Below, in pieces: positions 52,754 to 60,232 of a stretch of 64,000 bases of DNA (position 1 is its first letter; every line of letters starts with the position of its first letter). The notes under the pieces are model-generated. The model searched no databases, had not been told where the DNA came from, and saw only the letters and a program-made list of their open reading frames with translations. Both the position numbers and the translations under genes were made by a program. This DNA is from Bradyrhizobium diazoefficiens (lineage in GTDB: Bacteria; Pseudomonadota; Alphaproteobacteria; Rhizobiales; Xanthobacteraceae): positions 3,593,001 through 3,657,000 of the forward strand of contig NZ_CP067100.1 in the NCBI RefSeq assembly GCF_016616235.1. The letters run 5' to 3'.

Positions 52754-53995
52754 TCAAGGCGCCTCGTCGGCGCCTTTGCGGAATGGGCCGAGCTCGGCCA
52801 GCTCGCGTCCGGCCTCGGCGACATAGGCGCGCTCGCGCTTGAGGTAGTCGTCGATGGCGCGACGCAGGCCCGGATCGGCGATGAAGTGGGCCGAATGCGT
52901 GGTCTGCGGAAGGTAGCCGCGCGCGATCTTATGCTCGCCCTGCGCGCCCGCTTCGACATGGGTGAGGCCGCGTTGGATGGCGAAATCGATCGCCTGGTAG
53001 TAGCAGACCTCGAAATGCAGGAAGGGATGATGCTCGACCGCGCCCCAGTTGCGGCCGAACAGCGTGTCCGAGCCGATGAAATTGATGGCGCCTGCGATCC
53101 AGCGATCATTGCGGCGGGCCATCACCAGCAGCACGTCCTCGCTCATGGTCTCGCCGATCAGCGAGAAGAACTCGCGCGTCAGGTAAGGCCGGCCCCATTT
53201 GCGCGAACCGGTCTCCATGTAGAATGCGAAGAACGCATCCCAGGCGTCCTCGGTGATGCCTTTACCCGTGAGCCAGTGGATGGTGATGCCGGCCGCGAGC
53301 GCATCGCGCCGCTCGCGCTTGATCGATTTGCGATGGCGTGAGTTCAGCGTCGCCAGGAAATCGTCGAAGCTCGCAAAACCCCGATTGTGCCAGTGGAACT
53401 GCTGGTCGGTGCGCTGGAGGAAGCCGTGCTTGGCAAGCAGCTTCCACTCCGCCTCGCGGGCGAAGGTGACGTGCACCGAGGAGGCTTTGCTGACGCCGCA
53501 CAGCGCTACTAGCCCGCTCGCCAGCGCCTCTATGATGCGCTCGTGGTCGACGCCGTCGCGCACCAGCAGCCGCGGGCCTGTCGCCGGGGTGAAGGGAACC
53601 GAGACCTGAAGCTTTGGATAGTACCGCCCGCCGGCGCGCTCATAGGCGTCCGCCCAGCCGCGGTCAAAGACGTATTCGCCTTGGCTGTGCGATTTCAGAT
53701 AGCAGGGCACGACGCCGACAACGCGGCCGTCGAGCTTGGCCACGAGATGCCGCGGTCCCCAGCCGGTGCGGATTGTTGCCGAACCCGATTTCTCAACGGC
53801 CAATAAAAATGCATGCGAGACGAATGGGTTATAGGCGGGTTTTGAGAGGCCGAGGAAATCGCCTGGACGGACGGATGAGGTTCCCGCACCAAGCCCGTTG
53901 CACTTGCCGCCGGGATTGGCGCAGGCGTCCCAGTCTTCGGGGGACACCTCGGCAATGGAAGGTACAGCCTCGAGCGTGATTTCGGATGATGCCAT
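52754..53995 (-). CDS. FemAB/GNAT-like protein (DUF482)
   Basis: 413 residues from ATG 53995. The sequence runs through FLGLSKPAYNPFVSHAFLLAVE, PCYLKSHSQGEYVFDRGWADAYERAG, RYYPKLQVSVPFTPATGPRLL and HRKSIKRERRDALA, the DUF482 (FemAB-like, tandem GNAT) pattern. Members are annotated as peptidoglycan-biosynthesis or N-acyltransferase-like. The substrate is unknown. The upstream side carries a palindromic repeat. Confidence 0.82.
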   Translation of the reverse strand: MASSEITLEAVPSIAEVSPEDWDACANPGGKCNGLGAGTSSVRPGDFLGLSKPAYNPFVSHAFLLAVEKSGSATIRTGWGPRHLVAKLDGRVVGVVPCYLKSHSQGEYVFDRGWADAYERAGGRYYPKLQVSVPFTPATGPRLLVRDGVDHERIIEALASGLVALCGVSKASSVHVTFAREAEWKLLAKHGFLQRTDQQFHWHNRGFASFDDFLATLNSRHRKSIKRERRDALAAGITIHWLTGKGITEDAWDAFFAFYMETGSRKWGRPYLTREFFSLIGETMSEDVLLVMARRNDRWIAGAINFIGSDTLFGRNWGAVEHHPFLHFEVCYYQAIDFAIQRGLTHVEAGAQGEHKIARGYLPQTTHSAHFIADPGLRRAIDDYLKRERAYVAEAGRELAELGPFRKGADEAP

Positions 53996-54047
53996 CGGTC
54001 CCAAGATCGTGCATTGCAGCAGTGACTTCAAGGGGCAGGGGAACAGA

Positions 54048-54175
54048 GCTCTCGTGCCCCGGACGCAGCGCAGCGCGCAGCGGTGGCTCACCTTGCCGCG
54101 CCAGTTGCGCCGCCTTCTGGGTCCCGGCTCTACACAGCAACGCTACGCGTCGCAGCGCGTCCGGGACACGAGAGC
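54048..54175. repeat. Palindromic intergenic repeat (copy B), uninterrupted
   Basis: A 128-base element with 24-base near-perfect outer arms (GCTCTCGTGCCCCGGACGC at left and its inverse GCGTCCGGGACACGAGAGC at right). It consists of two inverted units. The right unit (54117-54174) is the uninterrupted counterpart of the repeat that carries the IS110 element near 19.7-21.0 kb. It lies between the FemAB-like and GDPD genes. Confidence 0.8.
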
Positions 54176-54189
54176 GGGCGTGCACGGGC

Positions 54190-54936
54190 CTACGGCACGA
54201 ACCCCTCAAAGATCATCTGATCCGCGTATTGGCCGACCCGCGTCCGCTGCTCGCCCCTGCGCACGGTCCAACCGAGCAAGGCGCAGCCGAACACATTGCG
54301 GGCGATCCAGGGGGCTGGGGCCGGGAGGTGATCGACCTTGAAGGCGACGAAATGCGGCTGGGTCTGGAAGCCGTGGCGCAGGTACAGCATGCTGTCGCGC
54401 TGCTCCTGGGTCAGGTCGGCCCAATACTCGTCCTCATAGGTCCGCTGCGCGACGATGCCGCGCGGACGGTTGGGCAACAGCTCGCGCAGCGCCAGCACCT
54501 GGTCGGGATCGAACGACATGCCGACGGCGGGGCCATCGTAAGATGACAGCACCTCGGCCATCCGCCTCACCAGCTTGCGGTCGCCGTCAAAACGGCTCTT
54601 CACCTCGATCACCAGCGGCACGCGGCCGGCGACGGTGGCGCAGAGATCGGACAGCGACATCATCCGCTCGGCGGTGTCCTTGAACCTGACCGCCTTCAGC
54701 TCCGCCGCGGTCTTCGAGACCACTTCGCCGGTCGCCTCGGTGAGGCGGCCGAGCGCATGGTCGTGATGGATCATCGCCTCGCCGTCGGCCGACAGCTGGA
54801 TGTCGACCTCGATCGAGAAATTGCCCGCGATCGCCGCCTGCACCGCGCCCGGCATGTTCTCGACGATGCCGCGCGAAATGTCGTGCAGGCCGCGATGGGC
54901 GATCGGCCGGGCTGTCAGCCAATCCGGAGCGCGCAT
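54190..54936 (-). CDS. Glycerophosphodiester phosphodiesterase
   Basis: 248 residues. The GDPD TIM-barrel motifs are present: IAHRGLHD (H14, R15), FSIEVDIQLSADGEAMIHHD (E43, D45, H57) and the late WTVRRGEQ segment. It hydrolyses glycerophosphodiesters to glycerol-3-phosphate and an alcohol. It has no signal peptide, so it is cytosolic. The gene begins five bases after the RidA gene and is probably co-transcribed with it. Confidence 0.92.
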   Translation of the reverse strand: MRAPDWLTARPIAHRGLHDISRGIVENMPGAVQAAIAGNFSIEVDIQLSADGEAMIHHDHALGRLTEATGEVVSKTAAELKAVRFKDTAERMMSLSDLCATVAGRVPLVIEVKSRFDGDRKLVRRMAEVLSSYDGPAVGMSFDPDQVLALRELLPNRPRGIVAQRTYEDEYWADLTQEQRDSMLYLRHGFQTQPHFVAFKVDHLPAPAPWIARNVFGCALLGWTVRRGEQRTRVGQYADQMIFEGFVP

Positions 54937-54941
54937 GCGCG

Positions 54942-55409
54942 TCAGGCGACCTCGAACACGCCGTCGACCTCGACCGCCGCATCCGCGGGCAGGGAGGCGA
55001 CGCCGACGGTGGTGCGGGCATGGCGGCCCTTGTCGCCGAACGCAGCGACCATCAGGTCGGAGGCGCCGTTGAGCACCTTCGGCCCGTCCAAAAAATCCGG
55101 CGCCGAGTTGATGAAACCGCCGAGGCGCACAACGCGCACCACCTTGTCAAGGTCGCCGAGCGCCGCCTTGACCTGGGCCAGCAGGTTGACGGCACAGCCG
55201 CGCGCGGCCGCGGCGCCGTCCTCGAGAGAGACGCCGGCGCCGAGCTTGCCCTTGGCAATCAGCTTGCCTGAGGGATCGAAGCAGACCTGGCCGGAGACGA
55301 ACAGCAAATTGCCAGTGCGTACGAAGGGGACGTAGTTGGCGACGGGGGTGGGGGCCTCGTGCAGCTTGATGCCCTGTTCCGCCAGTTTCTGCTCGACCGT
55401 GCCCGCCAT
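54942..55409 (-). CDS. RidA family protein (YjgF/YER057c/UK114)
   Basis: 155 residues from ATG 55409. The RidA signature is seen as LLFVSGQVCFDPSGKL, LEDGAAAARGCAVNLLAQVKAALGDL and KGRHARTTVGVASLPADAAVEVD, with the conserved Arg of the imine-binding site in the last block. RidA proteins hydrolyse reactive enamines and imines from amino-acid metabolism. This is the longer YjgF-like subgroup with an extended N-terminus. First gene of a two-gene unit with the GDPD. Confidence 0.88.
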   Translation of the reverse strand: MAGTVEQKLAEQGIKLHEAPTPVANYVPFVRTGNLLFVSGQVCFDPSGKLIAKGKLGAGVSLEDGAAAARGCAVNLLAQVKAALGDLDKVVRVVRLGGFINSAPDFLDGPKVLNGASDLMVAAFGDKGRHARTTVGVASLPADAAVEVDGVFEVA

Positions 55410-55665
55410 GTTCGACCTCGTTGTCCAAAAATTCGTCCAGGATTCGTCAGCCCGGGCACTGTCTATTGGCCCGGCGCGTCCTGTTTCGCCCATCGTACCG
55501 CCACATGCAAGCAACCGGAGGCACTGCATTTTGTTGAGGCAGGGCGGGCGGTTCAATGGAGGCGCCGCAACTTTACGTGAGACCGCCTCAGTTGCGACGC
55601 AATGGAACAGTCATTAAAATGTCGAATCTGCGCTTTCGCCAAGGACGCATCCCCAAGGAACAGAT

Positions 55666-56511
55666 ATGCTGCACCTTTTCCGGACCTCGCTCGGCATGAT
55701 GGCGCTCGCGGCGGCCAGTTTCGGCCCCGGCAGCGGGGCGCAAGCCGCCAACGGTCCGTTCCTCGCGCACCAGGCGCTGTACGACCTCAGCCTCGTCAAA
55801 TCGCGCTCCAATTCGGTCAACAGTGCGCGGGGTCGCATTCTTTACAACTTCACCGGGAGCACTTGCGAAGGGTACACTTCGGAATTCCGCCAGGTGTCCG
55901 AGCTCGACAGCGGCGAGGGAAAGGTCACGCTCAGCGATCTCCGCTCCAATTCCTGGGAGGACGCCGCCGGCAAGAGCTACCGCTTCAAGATCGAGACGCG
56001 GATGAACGAGGCCGATGCCGGTCGGGTCGACGGTTCGGCGGAACGCGACGGCGACCACATCAACGTCAAGCTGAAGCTGCCCGCGCCCAAGACCTTCACC
56101 CTCGACGGCAAGATCGTGTTCCCGACCGAGCAGATCCAGCGCATCATCGCGGCGGCGAAGGAGGGCAAGTCGCTGCTGGAGCTCTCCGTCTATGACGGCT
56201 CCGACGACGGCCAGAAGGTCTACAACACGCTCACAGTGATCGGCCAGCCGATTCCCGCCGACCGCGTCACGTCGTCCGATCCGTCGACCTCCGACGAGCA
56301 CATGAAATCGCTCAAGCGCTGGCCCGTCACGGTGAGCTATTTCGACCGCGACGTTCAGCAGAAAGAAGGCGAGCAAACGCCCGTCTATGCAATGTCGTTC
56401 GAGCTCTACGAGAACGGCGTCTCCCGCCAGCTCGTGCTCGATTACAACGATTTCGTCATCTCCGGCGCCATGGGCAAGTTCGACGTCAAGGACAGCAAGC
56501 CCTGCAACTAA
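55666..56511 (+). CDS. EipB-like envelope integrity protein (DUF1849)
   Basis: 281 residues with a signal peptide (MLHLFRTSLGMMALAAASF to about AQA). The DUF1849 beta-barrel follows, with HQALYDLSL, STCEGYTSEFRQVSELD and ELYENGVSRQLVLDYNDFVI. Two conserved Cys are present, C67 and the penultimate residue C280, the pair that forms a disulfide in the Brucella protein EipB. That protein is periplasmic and maintains cell-envelope integrity. Assignment to the family is firm; the specific role here is by analogy. Confidence 0.88.
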   Translation: MLHLFRTSLGMMALAAASFGPGSGAQAANGPFLAHQALYDLSLVKSRSNSVNSARGRILYNFTGSTCEGYTSEFRQVSELDSGEGKVTLSDLRSNSWEDAAGKSYRFKIETRMNEADAGRVDGSAERDGDHINVKLKLPAPKTFTLDGKIVFPTEQIQRIIAAAKEGKSLLELSVYDGSDDGQKVYNTLTVIGQPIPADRVTSSDPSTSDEHMKSLKRWPVTVSYFDRDVQQKEGEQTPVYAMSFELYENGVSRQLVLDYNDFVISGAMGKFDVKDSKPCN

Positions 56512-56565
56512 GCGCCGAGCCCCACACTCCGCCACGTTACGACAGCCCTTGATGTTTTCAGGGCA

Positions 56566-56585
56566 GGCGGAGCCGAAGCTCCGCC
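56566..56585. terminator. Hairpin at a convergent junction
   Basis: Perfect GGCGGAGC-CGAA-GCTCCGCC between the convergent eipB-like and repeat-protein genes. A stable tetraloop hairpin without a T run; it may terminate both. Confidence 0.5.
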
Positions 56586-56597
56586 GCCCGTTCGTGA

Positions 56598-58337
56598 TCA
56601 GGCCGCCAGGGCGTTGGGCGCGAGGTTCGCCTGCTGCGCCGCGATGCTCTCGGTGATCGTGGTGCCGCCATGTCCGTCCGAAGTCAGCGCGAAGCTCGCG
56701 GCCGAATACTGGCCGAGCAGGACCAGCGAGGCTGAATGGACGCCGTCGCTGAGGGTCAGCGTGCCGCCGCCATTGCCGGGGTCAGCCGCGTAGCCTAGCG
56801 TCGTCCCTGCACTGAAGGCGATGTCGCGGAGGTCGATGACGTCGCTGTCGCCGAAGCCAGCGATCTGGCCCGAAAACAGGTCGGAGCTGTCGAGCTGAAG
56901 CGTACCGCCTTCACCCTGGAACGTGACATTGCTGGCAGCACCGCCCACGGCAACATGCGCAAGACCGCCCTGGATGATCGTGCCATTGGCGACGCCGCTG
57001 TTCACGAGCTCGACGCCACCGCTGTTGACGATCGTTCCGTTGGTGATGCCGCCGGTCACGGTCTGCACGCCGCCGCTGTTCACGACGGTGTCGTTGGCGA
57101 TGCCCATGACGTTCTCCTTGCCGTGATTTCCGATCACGGCATCGTCGACAACGCCATAGACGTACTCGGTGCCACCCAGGTTGGTGGTATGGTCCGCAGT
57201 GCCGTAGACGAACTGGTATCCGGCGCTGATGACCATGTTCGTCGCCAGGCCGCCGACTTGGATCATGGCATAGCCGCCAGTCAGCACCGTGGCATTGTTC
57301 GAGATACCGCCGGTGTCGACGACCTCATAGCCGCCGGCATAGACCGTCGCGTTCGTGGCGGTCCCGCCAGCGCTGACGATTTCGTATCCGCCCTTATGGA
57401 TGATCCCGCCGGAAGCAGTTCCTCCTGCGCTGACGAATTCGTAGCCGCCATTGTTTATGACAGTGCCGCTCGTCACGCCGCCCGAGGTAACGACCTCGTA
57501 GCCGCCGCGATTCACCAACGTGCCCACCGCCAGTCCGTAGACTCCGACCTGTTGCGTACCACTGTTGACGACGGTGTCGGCAGCGATGCCTCCACCGAGC
57601 ACGGTCTGCGTGCCACCGTTTACTACTGTATGGTTCGCTGTGCCGTCCCATACGATTTGGGAGCCGCCGCGCACGGTCGTGCCGTTGGCCGTGCCGCCGG
57701 CCAGCACGTATTCAGAGCCGCCACTCATAGTGGTATTGTTCGCAACACCGCCGTTTCCGATGAATTGCCATCCGCTGGTCATCGTCGTGTCGATCGCGAG
57801 GCCGATGACGTCTTGCTGACCGCCGGCAATGGTGGTGCCGCTCACCATGGCGCCGCGATAGACGGCCTGGTAGATGCCGTTGCCGAGGATCGAGCCGCTG
57901 GCCACGCCGCCGGAATAGACCCATTGCGCGCCGGCGCTCAGGTTGGTTCCAGTCGCGATGCCGCCGTCATAGACTGCCTGAACGCCGCTACCGGTCGTGC
58001 CGCTCGCCGCTCCTCCGGAGTAGACGTTCTGCGTGGCGCCGTCCAAGGTGGTATCGATCGCCTTGCCACCGTTGAAGATGTTCATGACGGCGCCACCGGC
58101 GATCGTCGCATTGATGTCGGTGCCGAACACGTTCTCGACGGCAAGCCCGCCAAGGAAGGAATCGACCGCGGTTCCGCCGGCGTCCACCACCAGCGTGGCG
58201 CCGCCATTGACGACGGTCCCGTTGGCGGTGCCGCCGGCATGGATCTCGAGCGTGCCGCTCCACAGGACCAAGGTCCCGTCGGCGGTGGTCCCCGAACCGA
58301 CTTCCAAGGTCTCGCTGGGCTGTACGGTATCAGTCAT
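56598..58337 (-). CDS. AIDA-type strand-loop-strand repeat protein with type I secretion-like C-terminus
   Basis: 579 residues from ATG 58337, preceded by AGGAGA. No signal peptide. Residues about 20-480 are some 24 repeats of about 19-20 residues (consensus GGTASGTTVNSGGYEVVSA), the strand-loop-strand repeats found in the passenger domains of AIDA/TibA autotransporters, where Ser residues are heptosylated. The last 105 residues (about 475-579) are different: FSGQIAGFGDSDVIDLRDI, then GGGTLTLSDGVHSASLVLLG, YSAASFALTSDGHGGTTI. This is the C-terminus typical of many type I-secreted alphaproteobacterial proteins. There is no autotransporter barrel and no RTX nonapeptide. It is co-transcribed with the heptosyltransferase gene, 20 bases upstream. 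Confidence 0.85.
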   Translation of the reverse strand: MTDTVQPSETLEVGSGTTADGTLVLWSGTLEIHAGGTANGTVVNGGATLVVDAGGTAVDSFLGGLAVENVFGTDINATIAGGAVMNIFNGGKAIDTTLDGATQNVYSGGAASGTTGSGVQAVYDGGIATGTNLSAGAQWVYSGGVASGSILGNGIYQAVYRGAMVSGTTIAGGQQDVIGLAIDTTMTSGWQFIGNGGVANNTTMSGGSEYVLAGGTANGTTVRGGSQIVWDGTANHTVVNGGTQTVLGGGIAADTVVNSGTQQVGVYGLAVGTLVNRGGYEVVTSGGVTSGTVINNGGYEFVSAGGTASGGIIHKGGYEIVSAGGTATNATVYAGGYEVVDTGGISNNATVLTGGYAMIQVGGLATNMVISAGYQFVYGTADHTTNLGGTEYVYGVVDDAVIGNHGKENVMGIANDTVVNSGGVQTVTGGITNGTIVNSGGVELVNSGVANGTIIQGGLAHVAVGGAASNVTFQGEGGTLQLDSSDLFSGQIAGFGDSDVIDLRDIAFSAGTTLGYAADPGNGGGTLTLSDGVHSASLVLLGQYSAASFALTSDGHGGTTITESIAAQQANLAPNALAA

Positions 58338-58357
58338 CGCTTTTCTCCTGGTAATAT

Positions 58358-59671
58358 TCACTGTGTCCTATTTCCGTTTCGCGTCCCGAAGCCCGGGATG
58401 TTCTCGATCGTGCGTCTCACTTGGTCGAAGGTGATCAACCGCGTGCACTCGAATTGCCGCGGCGTATCCTTGTGGCGTGGGCACCACAGAAAATCTTTGT
58501 GGTCGAACCTGTGAACAGGATCGTTCCAGCAGGAATTGCAGGCGTGATAGTTGACGACGCGGTAGGGTGTCGTGAACTCGTTGGTCGGATGCGTGAAGCC
58601 GCTGATGAGCACGACCGGCGTTCCGGTCGCCCAGGCAAGCCATGACAGCCCGCTCGACAAGCCGACGAAGAATGCGGCGTACTTGAGCCAACGCGCGCGC
58701 TCCTGGAGCGGGCGGTCGCCGGTCTCGTCCTCGGCGCCATGCGGAATGTGCGTCCACACCACGCCGGAGCCGTGAACCGGCTTCTGGTCGATGCAGATCA
58801 CCCGGTAGCCGGCTTGCTTCAGGAAGCGGACGGTTTCGCGCCAGCCGTGCGGATTATTCCAATATTTGCACTGCGTCGTGCTCTGCACGGCGATGCAGAC
58901 GTAAGGCTGCTCGATCGGAGCGGTATCCTCGGCCAACGCAATGCGCGGCGGCTGTTCGGCCGGATCCACCCCGAGGATGTAGCCTGCGGTGCGATGCAGG
59001 CCGACATGGCGGAAGTCGCAGGGCTGACACACGTGGTCCTGATCGTCAAAGAACAGTCCGATATTGTACGTCGCGTAGTAGCGGCGTGGATCGAGCTCGC
59101 TATGACCGAGCAGCGTGATGTCAGGATAGGCCGTGCGGAACAGCGGGATGACCTTCTCGGACATCGTGCAGGTCAGGCGGCAGCCGTGGAGGGCGCGAAA
59201 TCTGTCCGCGTAGGGAAACCACCCGATGGTATCCCCCAGTGTCATCTCGGGAAGTTGGATCAGGATGTCGCGATCGGCGGCCGAATAATCGTGCTGGAGG
59301 ACGATCTCGTCCTTGATCCGGATCTCGAGCCGGACGCGCACGAAGTAGCGCTTGGTCGAATTGATGCGGCCCGACTTGATCTCGGTTTCGAACAGGACAT
59401 TGCCGCTGTCGATGTCGCTCAGCCTGACCCGGTAGGGGCCGTTGCTGTCGGGGAGCCACACCCGGCAGCCGTCGTTGAAGTCGAAGCGAATGCCGAGCGG
59501 GCCGGACTGGGTTGGGACGTCGGCTGGCGGACGGAACGGCAGCTTGTCTGGCCCCGGCGATGGCGCCCGCGCGCTCTGCGGCGACGGCGCAGCATCACCC
59601 GGCCCGGGCGCCGGAGGCCGGGATGAGCCGTTCGCGCCCGGCGCGGATGTTGGGACGTGCGCAATATTCAT
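58358..59671 (-). CDS. Autotransporter-type strand-loop-strand O-heptosyltransferase (TibC/Aah family)
   Basis: 437 residues from ATG 59671 (the longer frame uses GTG 59695). The N-terminal 50 residues are Pro/Ser/Gly-rich. The core reads as a GT-B glycosyltransferase of the BAHT family: GWFPYADRFRALHGCRLTCTMSE, YVCIAVQSTTQCKYWNNPHGWRE, VGLSSGLSWLAWATGTPVVLISGFTHPTNEF. Near the end is an iron-finger set of Cys: C378-x2-C381-x15-C397-x11-C409 (HACNSCWND, LWCPRHKD, FECTRL). TibC and Aah transfer heptose from ADP-heptose to Ser of strand-loop-strand repeats in the cytoplasm. Its target should be the repeat protein encoded next to it. Confidence 0.85.
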   Translation of the reverse strand: MNIAHVPTSAPGANGSSRPPAPGPGDAAPSPQSARAPSPGPDKLPFRPPADVPTQSGPLGIRFDFNDGCRVWLPDSNGPYRVRLSDIDSGNVLFETEIKSGRINSTKRYFVRVRLEIRIKDEIVLQHDYSAADRDILIQLPEMTLGDTIGWFPYADRFRALHGCRLTCTMSEKVIPLFRTAYPDITLLGHSELDPRRYYATYNIGLFFDDQDHVCQPCDFRHVGLHRTAGYILGVDPAEQPPRIALAEDTAPIEQPYVCIAVQSTTQCKYWNNPHGWRETVRFLKQAGYRVICIDQKPVHGSGVVWTHIPHGAEDETGDRPLQERARWLKYAAFFVGLSSGLSWLAWATGTPVVLISGFTHPTNEFTTPYRVVNYHACNSCWNDPVHRFDHKDFLWCPRHKDTPRQFECTRLITFDQVRRTIENIPGFGTRNGNRTQ

Positions 59672-60232
59672 GGCTGAGCGGTCGGCAAAATGCACTTCAT
59701 CTAACGGTTCTGGCGCGGAATGGCTTGTCGCAATGACCGGGCCGTCGGCGTCGCAGCGACGGGGGAAGCAATTACGATAAGCACATTATTTTTGTTATCA
59801 TAACACAGTGAGTAATGGTTTTATTCCCGTCCATTGTTATGTGATGTTGCGTCGCGTTGACGCGGCGGGGGCCGCAGGACGGAAGCCGTGAAAGATGACG
59901 CGCCGATCATGAGGAAGGGATCGGTGCGTTTTCGATAACGGGGGCCGAGTAGGGCCTGTTTTACCGATCCGGGAGCGATGCGGGCCTGAAGTTCACCCAA
60001 ATGTCGTCGGTGTTGAGTAAGACCCCTGACCGCGGGCGTCGGGATCGCCGTTCAAATTGAATTGACGTTCGTATGTGAGTCCAATTTGTCGTATATAACG
60101 TATGTCGCCGGGATATCATATGGATTTCAGCGCGGCCGCTCGCGTCGTGCGCGTCGAGGGGATGTCGGGAGCAGACGAGGGGCCTGCCGAGGTGTCCGCG
60201 CGTGGTCGACTTGAGAGATTGCGGGGCTGCAC
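59672..60232. promoter_or_regulatory. Divergent control region of the glycosylated-adhesin module
   Basis: About 560 bases between the heptosyltransferase gene and the divergent HlyB-like gene. The stretch nearer the heptosyltransferase is AT-rich, unlike the rest of the window, and contains the perfect palindrome TGTTATCATAACA (59793-59805), with a further TTGTTATG at 59836-59843. Nearer the ABC gene, GTCGTATATAACGTATG (60089-60105) is another AT-rich promoter candidate. No convincing gene was found; short frames here are not protein-like. Confidence 0.45.

Noticed and set aside
56940..58290. Regular repeats reminiscent of a CRISPR or tandem DNA repeat
   Set aside because: The units are about 57-60 bases, diverged at DNA level, in frame, and translate to AIDA-type protein repeats; no conserved direct repeats with unique spacers.
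56598..58337. RTX toxin or haemolysin interpretation of the type I substrate
   Set aside because: No GGxGxD nonapeptides are present; the repeats are strand-loop-strand type.
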